From Tidjanibacter massiliensis (lineage in GTDB: Bacteria > Bacteroidota > Bacteroidia > Bacteroidales > Rikenellaceae), in NCBI RefSeq assembly GCF_900104605.1, contig NZ_LT629960.1, forward strand, positions 124,001-188,000: a DNA stretch of 64,000 nt, in the 5' to 3' direction. The position numbers and the translations under genes are program-made. Position 1 is the stretch's first letter. The number at the start of each line of letters is the position of its first letter. Shown one piece after another: positions 44,835-55,054 of the stretch. The notes beneath the pieces are model-generated. The model was not told the origin of the DNA. It ran no database searches and saw only the letters and a list, made by a program, of their open reading frames with translations.

Positions 44835-46052
44835 TTACGGGAGCAGCAGCGAACTGTCGCCGTAGCTGAGGAAACGGAAACCGTGCGAGAGGGCGTAATC
44901 ATAGAGGCGTCGCCACTCTTCGCCGATGAATGCCGATACCAGCAGCAGCAGCGTGCTTTTTGGCTGGTGAAAATTGGTTATCATACCCGAAGTCAGCCGG
45001 TAGGTGAAACCGGGCATTATCATAATCTGCGTGGCGGCCTGCAGCTTTTCGGTGCCGGCGGCCTCCATGTACGAGGCGAGCGTGCCGAGCAGCTCTGCAC
45101 CGTCGGCTTCGGCCGGTAGGTCGTAGGCTTCCCACTGTCCCACGGGGGTGTCGGTATGCGGGTTGCCCTCGCGGAGTATCCGCCATCCCAGTACGGGGAG
45201 CGATTCCAGCGTCCGTACCGAGGTGGTGCCCACGGCGACAATGTGCCTGCCTGCCGCCGCTGCGGCGAGGCGGCGTACCGTGGCTGCCGTTACCTCGAAG
45301 TGTTCGGTGTGCATGGTGTGCTGCAGGGGATTGTCCGTCTTGACGGGAAGAAAGGTGCCCGCACCCACATGCAGCGTCACCTCTTCGGTGCGTACTCCTT
45401 CCCTGCGCAGTCTCTCTATCAGTTCCGGGGTGAAGTGCAAACCGGCCGTAGGGGCGGCTACGGAGCCTTCGAAACGGGAGTAGACGGTCTGATAGCGGGT
45501 GTTGTCTATCTCTTCGCTGTCGCGGCCGAGGTAGGGCGGTATCGGGATGCGGCCCAGGTGTTCGAGCAGCTGGCCGAAACTCAGTGCCGCGTCCCATGTG
45601 AAGCGCACCACCTGCGAGGTCCCCGCCGTGCCTTCGCGCCACGCCTGCACCCGGCACGGAACGCCGTTGCAGTCGAAGTCGATGGCGAGCGGTCCCTCCT
45701 TCCACTTCTTGAGGTTGCCGACGATGCACTGCCACCGGCACTCGCCCTGTGCCGCGAAAGCACGTTCGTAGTCGGCCGGGGCGTGCGGTTCGAGGCAGAA
45801 GACCTCCACGCGTGCGCCGCTGGGTTTGTGCATGACGATGCGTGCGCGTATCACTTTCGTGTTGTTGAACACCAGCACGGCCCCTTCGGGCAGCTCTCCG
45901 CCGATGCCGCGGAAACGGGTCTCCGAGAGGGCGCCCCTACGGTACACGAGCAGCCGCGATGCATCGCGTTCGTCGGCCGGGAAACGCGCGATGCGTTCGT
46001 CGGGCAGAGGATAGTCGAAATCCGATATGTTGACGCTGTCTTTTGGTGTCAT
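44835..46052 (-). CDS. queA: S-adenosylmethionine:tRNA ribosyltransferase-isomerase
   Basis: Transfers the ribosyl part of S-adenosylmethionine to 7-aminomethyl-7-deazaguanine in tRNA to make epoxyqueuosine. The 405-residue protein shows the family motifs: FDYPLPDERIA, VLVFNNTKVIRARI, IPIPPYLGR with DNTRYQTVYSRFEGSVAAPTAGLHFT, VTLHVGAGTFLPV, and near the end FHQPKSTLLLLVSAFIG. It is somewhat longer than the E. coli enzyme (about 356) owing to insertions in the middle, common in Bacteroidota. The start at 46052 (MTPKDSVNI) is supported by family alignment and by rnpB ending just upstream at about 46104. Confidence 0.95.
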   Translation of the reverse strand: MTPKDSVNISDFDYPLPDERIARFPADERDASRLLVYRRGALSETRFRGIGGELPEGAVLVFNNTKVIRARIVMHKPSGARVEVFCLEPHAPADYERAFAAQGECRWQCIVGNLKKWKEGPLAIDFDCNGVPCRVQAWREGTAGTSQVVRFTWDAALSFGQLLEHLGRIPIPPYLGRDSEEIDNTRYQTVYSRFEGSVAAPTAGLHFTPELIERLRREGVRTEEVTLHVGAGTFLPVKTDNPLQHTMHTEHFEVTAATVRRLAAAAAGRHIVAVGTTSVRTLESLPVLGWRILREGNPHTDTPVGQWEAYDLPAEADGAELLGTLASYMEAAGTEKLQAATQIMIMPGFTYRLTSGMITNFHQPKSTLLLLVSAFIGEEWRRLYDYALSHGFRFLSYGDSSLLLP

Positions 46053-46103
46053 GCGTGTGCGGGGAGAATATGGCGTACGGCACGGCCGCATCCGGTTGTC
46101 AAA

Positions 46104-46486
46104 AAAAAGAGAGACCCGCATGCGCCTGTAAGCCGGGTTCTGTGCGTGCCGCGGCTCGCACCGCGGCACGTTTCCGCCATTTATCTACGCCTGCGGTCTC
46201 CCGCAGGCTCAAGCGGCCTACCCCCCGGCAGCGGGCGAGCAACCCTTGAATGCCGGTATACATGGCCTTGCAACCCGCAAGTGGTACGGCCCCGCGTGTC
46301 GCCACGGCGGGCGGTGGGCTCTTACCCCGCCTTTTCACCCTTACCCCGAACCGGGGCGGTCGTTTTCTGTTACCTTGACTGTGCCCTCACGGACATCTAC
46401 CCGTTAGGTAGTGCGGTGCTCTGCGTTGCCCGGACTTTCCTCTCCCCCTCGCGGGGCAGCGGCGGAACGTCGCGGCGGGCTCTCCG
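46104..46486 (-). ncRNA. rnpB: RNase P RNA (type A)
   Basis: The catalytic RNA that removes tRNA 5' leaders. On the minus strand the universal core is intact: GAGGAAAGTCCGGGC near the 5' end (about 46444-46430), a P4-region ACAGAAA, GGGTAAGAGCC, and near the 3' end the paired ACAGAACCCGGCTTAC (46143-46128). Stem P1 pairs GAGAGCCCGC near the 5' end with GCGGGTCTCTC at the 3' end. That is followed by a run of eight T's (46108-46101), which acts as the terminator. The exact 5' end is inferred from the -7 box at 46491-46499. Confidence 0.93.
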
Positions 46487-46490
46487 TGCC

Positions 46491-46499
46491 GCAAAAGTA
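46491..46499 (-). promoter_or_regulatory. -7 box of rnpB
   Basis: The minus strand reads TACTTTTGC, a perfect TAnnTTTGC, placed directly before the RNase P RNA 5' region. Confidence 0.65.
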
Positions 46500-46630
46500 G
46501 TCATAATCGGCGGGAATCCGACCGCTTCCCCCGATTATTCCGCATCGGGCCGGTCGGACGGAGGGGCTTTCGGACGGTGTCCGAAACGTCGCGGTGGCCC
46601 GGCAGCCGAGCGATAATCCTTATCTTTTGC

Positions 46631-46639
46631 TATCTTTGT
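46631..46639 (+). promoter_or_regulatory. -7 box of mqnB
   Basis: TATCTTTGT matches TAnnTTTG and lies 17 bp before the start codon. A near-copy, TATCTTTTGC, is 10 bp upstream. Confidence 0.6.
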
Positions 46640-46656
46640 CGGGATATAGCGCGGGA

Positions 46657-47259
46657 ATGATGAGGATAGTCGTGATGTACCCTACCTGGGGGGAGGCCAG
46701 GCCGTTCATGCTTGGTTCCGCCGGAGGTACGGCGGAGGTGTGGCGGTGCGGTATCGGTGCCGTGGAGTGTGCTGCGCGCACGGCGGGTGTCCTCGCTGCA
46801 CGGAGACCCGACTTCATCCTGTTGGCCGGTATTGCCGGTGCACATCCGTCCGTCGGGCTGGCGAAGGGCGATACAGTGATGGTGTCGCGCGAATATGCCG
46901 CCGATGTGGGGACGCTGCGCGAGGGGCGTTTCATTCCGCTGCCGGTGGACGGGAACGACGTGAAGAACAACTTTTACGATAACCCCACGTCCGTGCCGCC
47001 CCTTTTCCGGAGCGTAGCCTCGGATACGGTCGCCGTCGCGGGAACACCCGTGAGGGCGGAGAGTGCGGCCGGCATAGAGAATATGGAGGGAGCCGGTTTC
47101 TTCGCCGTATGCGGTGCGCTGGGGGTGCCTTTCGCCGAGCTTCGCTGCATATCGAATTATATCGGCGAGGAGCGCGGCCGTTGGCGGATTGCGGAGGCGG
47201 TCGGAAGGCTTGCGGAGGATGTCGGGAGGTTCATCGACGCCGTGCGGGAGTGGTCGTAA
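46657..47259 (+). CDS. mqnB: Futalosine hydrolase
   Basis: Cleaves futalosine to dehypoxanthine futalosine and hypoxanthine in the alternative (futalosine) menaquinone pathway. The 200-residue protein is of the nucleoside phosphorylase/MTAN fold: FILLAGIAGAHPSVGLAKGDTVMVSREYAAD with the purine-site region, and GIENMEGAGFFAVCGALGVPFAELRCISNYIG with the ribose-binding MEG(A). The upstream in-frame Met at 46594 lies before the promoter box, so the ATG at 46657 (or the next codon) is used. mqnD follows 69 bp later, confirming pathway context. Confidence 0.9.
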   Translation: MMRIVVMYPTWGEARPFMLGSAGGTAEVWRCGIGAVECAARTAGVLAARRPDFILLAGIAGAHPSVGLAKGDTVMVSREYAADVGTLREGRFIPLPVDGNDVKNNFYDNPTSVPPLFRSVASDTVAVAGTPVRAESAAGIENMEGAGFFAVCGALGVPFAELRCISNYIGEERGRWRIAEAVGRLAEDVGRFIDAVREWS

Positions 47260-47328
47260 GGAGTTGCCGGACGGACGGGCCGTCTTCGGGACGGAGGAAC
47301 GAAGATTCAGTAATAGACAGTTGGACGT

Positions 47329-48141
47329 ATGAAATTATCGCTTGCCATTTCGCCGTGTCCGAACGACACGTTCATGTTCGATGCCATGCTCAACGGACGC
47401 ATCGATACCGAAGGGTTGGAGTTCGAGGTCGTCTTCAAGGATATAGAGGAGCTGAATGCGGGACTCTCCGCCGCGGAGGGAGTACGTCCGCACATCAGCA
47501 AGGCGAGTTATGCCGTCCTGCCGCAGGTCGCCGACCGTTATTGCGCTCTGCGCAGCGGGAGTGCGCTGGGACGCGGCAACGGCCCGCTGCTGGTGGCCGG
47601 CGACGAAAGTGCCGCGACGGACGACTGTTCGATGCGTATCGCCGTACCGGGGATGCACACTACTGCGAACCTGCTCATGGAGCGTCTCTTTCCGCACCTT
47701 TCCGACAAACGGGCCTATCTCTTCTCCGATATTCCGCACATCGTCGGGCGGGGCGAGTGCGATGCGGGGGTGCTGATACACGAGGGACGTTTCGTCTATC
47801 GCCGTTACGGGCTCTTTCTGCTGGCCGACCTCGGTGTGGAGTGGGAGCGGGCGACCGGGCTGCCCCTGCCGCTGGGAGTCATCGTCGCCGACCGGAACCT
47901 GCCTGCGGAGGTGGCCGGGACGGCGGAACGTGTGCTGCGCCGGAGCATCGCCTATGCCTTCGCGCATCCGGCCGATTCGTTACCCTTCGTCCGGGAGTAT
48001 GCGCAGGAGTTGGACGAAGGGGTGATAAGAAACCATATCGAATTCTTCGTGAACGACTATTCGCTGGATATTGGCCCGGAGGGTGCCGAAGCGGTCGCCA
48101 GACTGCTCGACATGCCCTCTGCAACGTTGTTCCGGGCTTGA
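47329..48141 (+). CDS. mqnD: 1,4-dihydroxy-6-naphthoate synthase
   Basis: Makes 1,4-dihydroxy-6-naphthoate from cyclic dehypoxanthine futalosine, the last dedicated aromatic-ring step of the futalosine route. The 270-residue protein has the periplasmic-binding-protein-like fold of MqnD. Characteristic pieces are LAISPCPNDTFMFDA at the N-terminus, ISKASYAVLP, RIAVPGMHTTANLL, GVLIHEGRFVY and PLPLGVIVADRNL. Length is normal. It is downstream of mqnB. The other genes of the pathway (mqnA, mqnC, mqnE) are not in the window. Confidence 0.93.
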   Translation: MKLSLAISPCPNDTFMFDAMLNGRIDTEGLEFEVVFKDIEELNAGLSAAEGVRPHISKASYAVLPQVADRYCALRSGSALGRGNGPLLVAGDESAATDDCSMRIAVPGMHTTANLLMERLFPHLSDKRAYLFSDIPHIVGRGECDAGVLIHEGRFVYRRYGLFLLADLGVEWERATGLPLPLGVIVADRNLPAEVAGTAERVLRRSIAYAFAHPADSLPFVREYAQELDEGVIRNHIEFFVNDYSLDIGPEGAEAVARLLDMPSATLFRA

Positions 48142-48401
48142 GTGCAGGTACTGTTTCTCTTTCGTGGCGTAATTCAGTTGAAGGCGTGAAATTCTTTCCT
48201 ATCCTGTTTGTCAGTCGGATGGCAGGCGGGGTAATTCGAATAGCCGTCTGCGCCGGCGGTTTCCTTTCCGGCAGTCGGCAAAAAGCATTTCCGGTTCGGT
48301 AGATGGCCGTTCCGGCGCATAGCAGGGTATAGATGGAATAATTCCGTCAAATTCCGGGGCGGACAGTTGGATTTCCCGGATATTATCCGTTTATTTGTTG
48401 C
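48142..48401. other. Intergenic region before the TPP riboswitch
   Basis: About 260 bp (420 bp to the next start codon) without a recognisable gene. The promoter of the thiamine operon must be here, but I see no confident TAnnTTTG box. Confidence 0.35.
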
Positions 48402-48488
48402 CGGAAAAAGGGGGTGCCTCCGTGGGGGCGGCTGAGATTATACCCAATGAACCTGATACGGTCAATACCGTCGTAGGGATTTTTTCTG
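48402..48488 (+). promoter_or_regulatory. TPP riboswitch (THI element)
   Basis: The conserved thiamine pyrophosphate aptamer is plain: GGGGTGCC near 48411, GGCTGAGA at about 48429-48436, ACCC, then GAACCTGATACGG (48450-48462), AATACCGTCGTAGGGA (48464-48479). A purine-rich 5' arm (CGGAAAAAG) pairs with the 3' ATTTTTTC to close stem P1. It lies about 75 nt before thiE and should lower expression of thiE-thiC-thi4 when TPP is abundant. The T-run after P1 may form part of the expression platform. Confidence 0.96.
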
Positions 48489-48563
48489 AGTATATTGCTT
48501 TCTTTTCGTGCGCATTCGGGCACTTTCGTTTTCCTTGACCGATATTAAAATGGGAGTGGAACG

Positions 48564-50928
<2,365 letters not shown>

Positions 50929-50938
50929 CTAAAAACAG

Positions 50939-51721
50939 ATGAAGCATATGATTGAGACGAAAGTATCGCAGGGAATCGTAAGTACCTATTTCGACAAGCT
51001 CCAGAAAAATCTGGAATTGGACGTAGCCATCGTGGGCGGCGGGCCTTCGGGTATCGTGGCGGCCTACTACCTCGCCAAGGCGGGGCTTCGGGTGGCGCAG
51101 TTCGACCGTAAACTCGCTCCCGGCGGAGGCATGTGGGGCGGCGCCATGATGTTCAACCAAATAGTGATTCAGGAGGAGGCGATGGATATCGTGCGCGAGT
51201 TTGGGATAAATTATGCCCCCTTCGGTGAAGGACTTTACGTGATGGATTCGGTGGAGAGCACTTCGGCGCTCCTTTATCATGCGGTACATGCCGGAGCGAC
51301 CGTATTCAACTGCTATTCGGTGGAAGACGTGGTCTATAAGGAGAACCGCGTGAGCGGTGTCGTGGTGAACTGGACGCCGGTGCTGCGCGAAGGGCTGCAT
51401 GTGGACCCGCTCAACATCCTGGCCAGGGTGGTCATCGACGGTACGGGGCACGACAGCGAAATAGCTGCCACGGTAGCCCGCAAGAACGGCGCGCGGCTCA
51501 ATACCGAAACGGGGGGCGTCGTAGGCGAACGTTCGCTCGACGTGACCGCCGGCGAGGATGAAGTGGTGAAGGGTACCAAGGAGATCTACCCCGGACTTTA
51601 TGTGTGCGGCATGGCCGCTTCGGCGGTTTCCGGTACGCCCCGCATGGGGCCGATATTCGGCGGGATGCTCATGTCGGGCAAAAAGGTGGCCGACGAGATA
51701 ATCGCCCGTCTGAAAAAGTGA
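50939..51721 (+). CDS. thi4: Thi4-type sulfide-dependent ADP-thiazole synthase
   Basis: Forms adenosine diphosphate thiazole from NAD, glycine and a sulfur source, replacing ThiG/ThiH/ThiS/ThiF. The 260-residue protein has a dinucleotide-binding GGGPSGIVAAYYLA (about residues 33-46), PGGGMWGGAMMFNQIV, VVNWTPVLREGLHVDP, DGTGHDSE, and a C-terminal GTPRMGPIFGGMLMSG. By hand alignment to yeast Thi4, the sacrificial Cys205 (in CCMDP) corresponds to His154 here (LHVDP). That matches the archaeal type, which takes sulfide instead of consuming a protein Cys. It is 10 bp after thiC. Confidence 0.92.
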   Translation: MKHMIETKVSQGIVSTYFDKLQKNLELDVAIVGGGPSGIVAAYYLAKAGLRVAQFDRKLAPGGGMWGGAMMFNQIVIQEEAMDIVREFGINYAPFGEGLYVMDSVESTSALLYHAVHAGATVFNCYSVEDVVYKENRVSGVVVNWTPVLREGLHVDPLNILARVVIDGTGHDSEIAATVARKNGARLNTETGGVVGERSLDVTAGEDEVVKGTKEIYPGLYVCGMAASAVSGTPRMGPIFGGMLMSGKKVADEIIARLKK

Positions 51722-51744
51722 TGCCCTGCGGCGTCCGCGTATTT

Positions 51745-51780
51745 GCCGCCCGCCAGAAAAGGCGGGCGGCTTCTTTTTTT
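51745..51780 (+). terminator. Terminator of the thiE-thiC-thi4 operon
   Basis: A 10-bp GC-only stem (51745-51754 with 51761-51770), 6-nt loop and TTCTTTTTTT. The rest of the interval to 52072, which is GC-rich, holds no gene I can support. Confidence 0.95.
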
Positions 51781-52072
51781 CGTATGGTGCAGGCTGCGGA
51801 AAGGTGGGAAGGGGTGAAACACGGGGCGGGCGGTGTGCGGGGCGGGAGACTTTTGCCTTCGCCGTTCGGGGCGGGAAGCGGATTGTTCTCGGCGCTGGCA
51901 ATGAGGTCGGCGGTCGTGTTGCACAGTGGCGGTTTGCATGTCGGGGAAACGCTTCGTGTTCGGGGACGGTGCGTCCGGGGCGGAGGGTCGGGCTGTCGGC
52001 GTAGGGAGATGTGTCCGGGCGGGGCAGCCGGGATGCAGATTCGGATGCCGTGGAAAAAGAACCGGGAGCGGG

Positions 52073-52675
52073 TCAGCGGGCGGCTTGCAGCAGGCGTCTG
52101 AAGTGGCGGAGTACCTCTGCGGTGTCGGCCGGCGAGCGGAAGCGTGCCCAGATGTCGCCGAGGAGGGCGGCGCCTCCGAAACCGTAATCGCGCACCTCCG
52201 GCAGATTCGCTTCCGATACACCTCCGAGAGCCAGCACCTTTTCGTCGATAATTCCCGCGGCAGCCGCTTCGCGCAGCGCTGCGGGCGGGAAGGCGGAGCG
52301 GTACCCCTGTTTCGAGATGCTGTCGAAGACGGGGCTCAGGAAGAGATAGTCCGTCGCCGTGCGGTGTGCGGCCACCTCTTCGAGCGAGTGGCACGACCGG
52401 CTGACCGTGCCGCGGTAGCCGTCGGGCAGGTCGGGATTGCGGCCGTTGAGGTGTACGCCGCCCAAGCCGTAGGTGCGCTGGAGGGGAAAGTGGTCGTGCA
52501 GGGTGATGCGGGGGCGGAAGGGGGCAGGGAACCGTTCTATCAGTGCGGCGAGCTCGGCGGCCGTGCATCCCGGCTTGCGCAGGTGTATCCGGTCGAGCCC
52601 CTCTTCGAGCATGGCCTGCATGAGTTCCGTTTCGCCCGGAAGAAATTCGGGGGAGGTGATGACTATCAGTTTCAT
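52073..52675 (-). CDS. ThiE/TenI-like thiamine phosphate synthase paralogue
   Basis: A 200-residue protein of the ThiE/TenI TIM-barrel family: RIHLRKPGCTAAEL (phosphate-binding region), ITLHDHFPLQRTYGLGGVHLNGRN, YLFLSPVFDSISKQGY and VLALGGVSEAN. Compared with the thiE at 48564, the GCGP-xxx-TTTK signature is replaced by LSPVFDSISK. That form is seen in TenI-type and secondary ThiE proteins. It may be a thiazole tautomerase or a salvage synthase. It overlaps thiD by 4 bp, consistent with a salvage operon. Confidence 0.8.
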   Translation of the reverse strand: MKLIVITSPEFLPGETELMQAMLEEGLDRIHLRKPGCTAAELAALIERFPAPFRPRITLHDHFPLQRTYGLGGVHLNGRNPDLPDGYRGTVSRSCHSLEEVAAHRTATDYLFLSPVFDSISKQGYRSAFPPAALREAAAAGIIDEKVLALGGVSEANLPEVRDYGFGGAALLGDIWARFRSPADTAEVLRHFRRLLQAAR

Positions 52676-53481
52676 TGCGTGTCGTCTGTCTTGCCGGGGA
52701 AGTGCCAGAGCGGGCCGTTGCCCCGGCCGATTTGCAGGGTGCGTGCGGCTTCGATGGCGGCGGTTACGTATTCCTTTGCCCTGCCTACGGCCGTCTCCAG
52801 CGGGAGCCCCCTGCCGAGCAGGGTGGCGATGGCCGACGAGAGTGTACAGCCCGTTCCGTGGAGGTTGGAGGTCTCGATGCGGTCGGCCGTATAGGCGTAC
52901 ATCCGTCCGTCGTACAGGATGTCGGTGGGCCGGTCTGCGCCGAGGTGGCCGCCCTTTATCAGGAAGGCGCAGCCGTAGCGTTCGTGGAGCAGCCGGGCCG
53001 CACGGCGCATTTCCTCCTCGTCAGTGATGGGCTCTCCCGTGAGCAGCGATGCTTCGGGCAGGTTGGGCGTCACCACCCGGCAGAGCGGAAATAGACGGTT
53101 GCAGGCGGTTTCAAGGGCGTCGGGCTGGGTTAGTATTTTGCCGCTCGTGGAAAGGGCCACGGGGTCGAAGACCACGTTCCGGCATCCGTATCGTTCCAAT
53201 ACCTCCGCGATGGCGGAGATGATGGCGGGCGTGCCTGTCATGCCGATTTTGACGGCATCCGGGGAGAGGTCTTCGATGACGGCCCCGCATTGGCGTCCGA
53301 CCGTTTCGGGGGAGAGGTACTCCACCTGCGCCACCCCGCGGGTATTCTGTACGGTAATGGCCGTGACGGCTGCGGCGGCATAGCCTCCCAGCGCCGAGAC
53401 GGTTTTGATGTCGGCCTGTATGCCGGCTCCGCCGGAGGGGTCGGAACCTGCTATGGCGAGAATGACGGGCGGTGTGTTCAT
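52672..53481 (-). CDS. thiD: Hydroxymethylpyrimidine/phosphomethylpyrimidine kinase
   Basis: Phosphorylates HMP and HMP phosphate to the pyrophosphate form. The 269-residue ribokinase-fold protein has LAIAGSDPSGGAGIQADIKT (residues 8-27), VTAITVQNT, VFDPVALSTSGK, VTPNLPEASLLTG, FLIKGGHL and the anion-hole LHGTGCTLSSAIA. The start at 53481 is the family start. The long upstream open frame overlaps thiN in another phase and is not used. Its stop overlaps the ThiE-like start by 4 bp. Confidence 0.95.
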   Translation of the reverse strand: MNTPPVILAIAGSDPSGGAGIQADIKTVSALGGYAAAAVTAITVQNTRGVAQVEYLSPETVGRQCGAVIEDLSPDAVKIGMTGTPAIISAIAEVLERYGCRNVVFDPVALSTSGKILTQPDALETACNRLFPLCRVVTPNLPEASLLTGEPITDEEEMRRAARLLHERYGCAFLIKGGHLGADRPTDILYDGRMYAYTADRIETSNLHGTGCTLSSAIATLLGRGLPLETAVGRAKEYVTAAIEAARTLQIGRGNGPLWHFPGKTDDTQ

Positions 53482-53615
53482 GTTTTCGGGTGGTTGGCCG
53501 GCCTGCCGGGGCAGGGGTGCGGCGTTTCTGCAAAGATAGGGAAACCGGCGGACATTCCGGTCTGCGGCGACCGGGCGTATGGGCGTGTCATCCCACCCGG
53601 TCGCCCTGCCGGGAG

Positions 53616-54278
53616 TCACGCTTTGCGGAGGAAGGTACGGAAGAGGAGGGCGGGGCCGTCGGTCTCTATGGCGAAGGTATTGGTCTCGGCTTCGTTCAGC
53701 GTACCGCACCACCACGAACGGAATCCCTCTGCGGGGGGAGTGTAGCGCAGGCCCCGGACGGAGATGCGTGTGCCCGGTACGATGGTGAAAATGGAGACCT
53801 GCTGCCGGGGCATGCTGTCGAAGGTCGCCGCACCTTCCACGGCATTGAAGACACCGTAGGGGGTCACCATTTGTACGTCGGCCTGCCGGGCATAGTCGGC
53901 CAGCAGGGCGATGTTGCCTATCGCATGGTCTTCGCGGCCGCCGGTGGCACCGAGTATGGTGAGCTCCCTGCGGCCCTGCTCCATGCAGAAGGAGAAAGCT
54001 TTCGTAAGGTCGTTGGTCTCCTGGTCGGGGACGATGTGCAGGATGTCCCGGAACCGCTGGGCCGTCGTGCGGCCGATGGAGTCGCCGTCGCCCACGATGG
54101 CCGACGGGATGCCACCGCGGGCGGTATAGGCGTCGGCCGCCCCGTCGCAGCACACCACATAGCGGGCCTGGGCGAGGAGTGTTGCGGGAATCCCCTCCGC
54201 GGGGTATTCGCCGTCGGCGAGGATAACCGTTTCGGGCGCTGTTGCGGCGTCAGGCATCCGGAAGTGTCGTCTTTCCAT
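53616..54278 (-). CDS. thiN: Thiamine pyrophosphokinase
   Basis: Converts thiamine directly to thiamine pyrophosphate. The 220-residue protein has the family motifs: VVCCDGAADAY (about residues 41-51), AIVGDGDSIG, QETNDLTKAFSF with the catalytic NDLTK segment, LGATGGREDHAIGNIALL and the C-terminal beta-domain LRYTPP. It overlaps the pnuC/pnuT-type transporter by 29 bp, giving a coupled uptake-plus-activation pair. The start is either MERRHF at 54278 or the MPDAAT codon at 54257. Confidence 0.93.
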   Translation of the reverse strand: MERRHFRMPDAATAPETVILADGEYPAEGIPATLLAQARYVVCCDGAADAYTARGGIPSAIVGDGDSIGRTTAQRFRDILHIVPDQETNDLTKAFSFCMEQGRRELTILGATGGREDHAIGNIALLADYARQADVQMVTPYGVFNAVEGAATFDSMPRQQVSIFTIVPGTRISVRGLRYTPPAEGFRSWWCGTLNEAETNTFAIETDGPALLFRTFLRKA

Positions 54279-54831
54279 TTTTCATCATTTTTAACCATTT
54301 GAAGTAACCCGCCACTGCCGCGACGGCATACAGGGTATAGAGAACTCCGGTGGGGCAGAGCCCCTTGTAAAAGTACAGACCTGCGGAGACGATATCGACC
54401 GCTATCCACACGAGCCACTGCTCCGCATATTTGCGCGAGAGCATCCACAGGGCGGTAATGCTCAGCGCCGTGGTAAAACTGTCGCCGTAGGGCACTGTGC
54501 TGTCGGTGAAGTGCACCAGCATGGCGGCTGTCGCGGCGAACACTGCGGCCGTAAGGAACGCGAGCGGCGCGACGAGGCGGAGGGGCATCCTCGCGATGGG
54601 AGCCTCTTCGCCGGAACCGCCCCGTTTTCTCCACATGAACCAACCGTATATGCCGGCACCGAGGTAATAGACGTTGACGGCCATGTCGGCATAGAATCCC
54701 GAACTGTAATAGACGAAGATGTAGATGGCCGGCATGACGATGCCGGCGAGCCAGAGCCAGATGCTGGCCCTGTATTCGAGCCACAGGTATGCGAGTCCTA
54801 CGGCCGTACCGATTGTCTCCAGATAGTTCAT
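54250..54831 (-). CDS. pnuT: PnuC/PnuT-type thiamine transporter
   Basis: A 193-residue membrane protein of the PnuC (SWEET-like) family with about seven hydrophobic segments. Characteristic residues are IWLWLAGIVMPAIYIFVYYSSGFYADMAVNVYYLGAGIYGWFMW, then WVAIDIVSAGLYFYKG-like WLVWIAVDIVSAGLYFYKG near the C-terminus. PnuC members transport nicotinamide riboside. Bacteroidota members beside thiamine pyrophosphokinase are thought to import thiamine, trapped by pyrophosphorylation. That specificity is inferred from the coupled thiN gene. Confidence 0.85.
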   Translation of the reverse strand: MNYLETIGTAVGLAYLWLEYRASIWLWLAGIVMPAIYIFVYYSSGFYADMAVNVYYLGAGIYGWFMWRKRGGSGEEAPIARMPLRLVAPLAFLTAAVFAATAAMLVHFTDSTVPYGDSFTTALSITALWMLSRKYAEQWLVWIAVDIVSAGLYFYKGLCPTGVLYTLYAVAAVAGYFKWLKMMKNGKTTLPDA

Positions 54832-54855
54832 GCCGGGTACGGGGTTGTCCGGAGT

Positions 54856-54864
54856 ACAAAGATA
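54856..54864 (-). promoter_or_regulatory. -7 box of the pnuT-thiN operon
   Basis: The minus strand reads TATCTTTGT, leaving a leader of only about 20 nt before the pnuT ATG. That leaves no room for a TPP riboswitch. Confidence 0.6.
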
Positions 54865-54947
54865 ATCATCTTCCGCGGGCCTTCGCAGCCGCGGCGGCTC
54901 TTTGTTCGGACAGGTTGCCTGCCGGTGCGGATACGCGTCGGATGTCG

Positions 54948-54993
54948 GTTTGAAATGTGCTTTCGGATTTCGTCGAATATATTATATCTTTGT
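54948..54993 (+). promoter_or_regulatory. Shared 33-bp element plus -7 box before carboxynorspermidine synthase
   Basis: The 33-bp element (54948-54980) ends TTTCGTCGAATAT, containing the palindrome TTCG-T-CGAA, and is followed after 4 nt by TATCTTTGT (54985-54993). The same element occurs before nspC and twice before the cysteate synthase gene. The four copies are identical at 17 of 33 positions. Confidence 0.65.
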
Positions 54994-55054
54994 CAGACGG
55001 CAGACAGGTGTGCCGCACAGGATTGAATTGTCCAATCAATTAAATAACTTAGCA

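Noticed and set aside
46104-46486. Possible tRNA or small ORF cluster in the region before queA
   Set aside because: The conserved core and P1 pairing identify RNase P RNA, which explains the whole stretch.
45156-46616. A 486-residue plus-strand open frame
   Set aside because: It runs antisense through queA and across RNase P RNA, so it cannot be a conserved protein gene.
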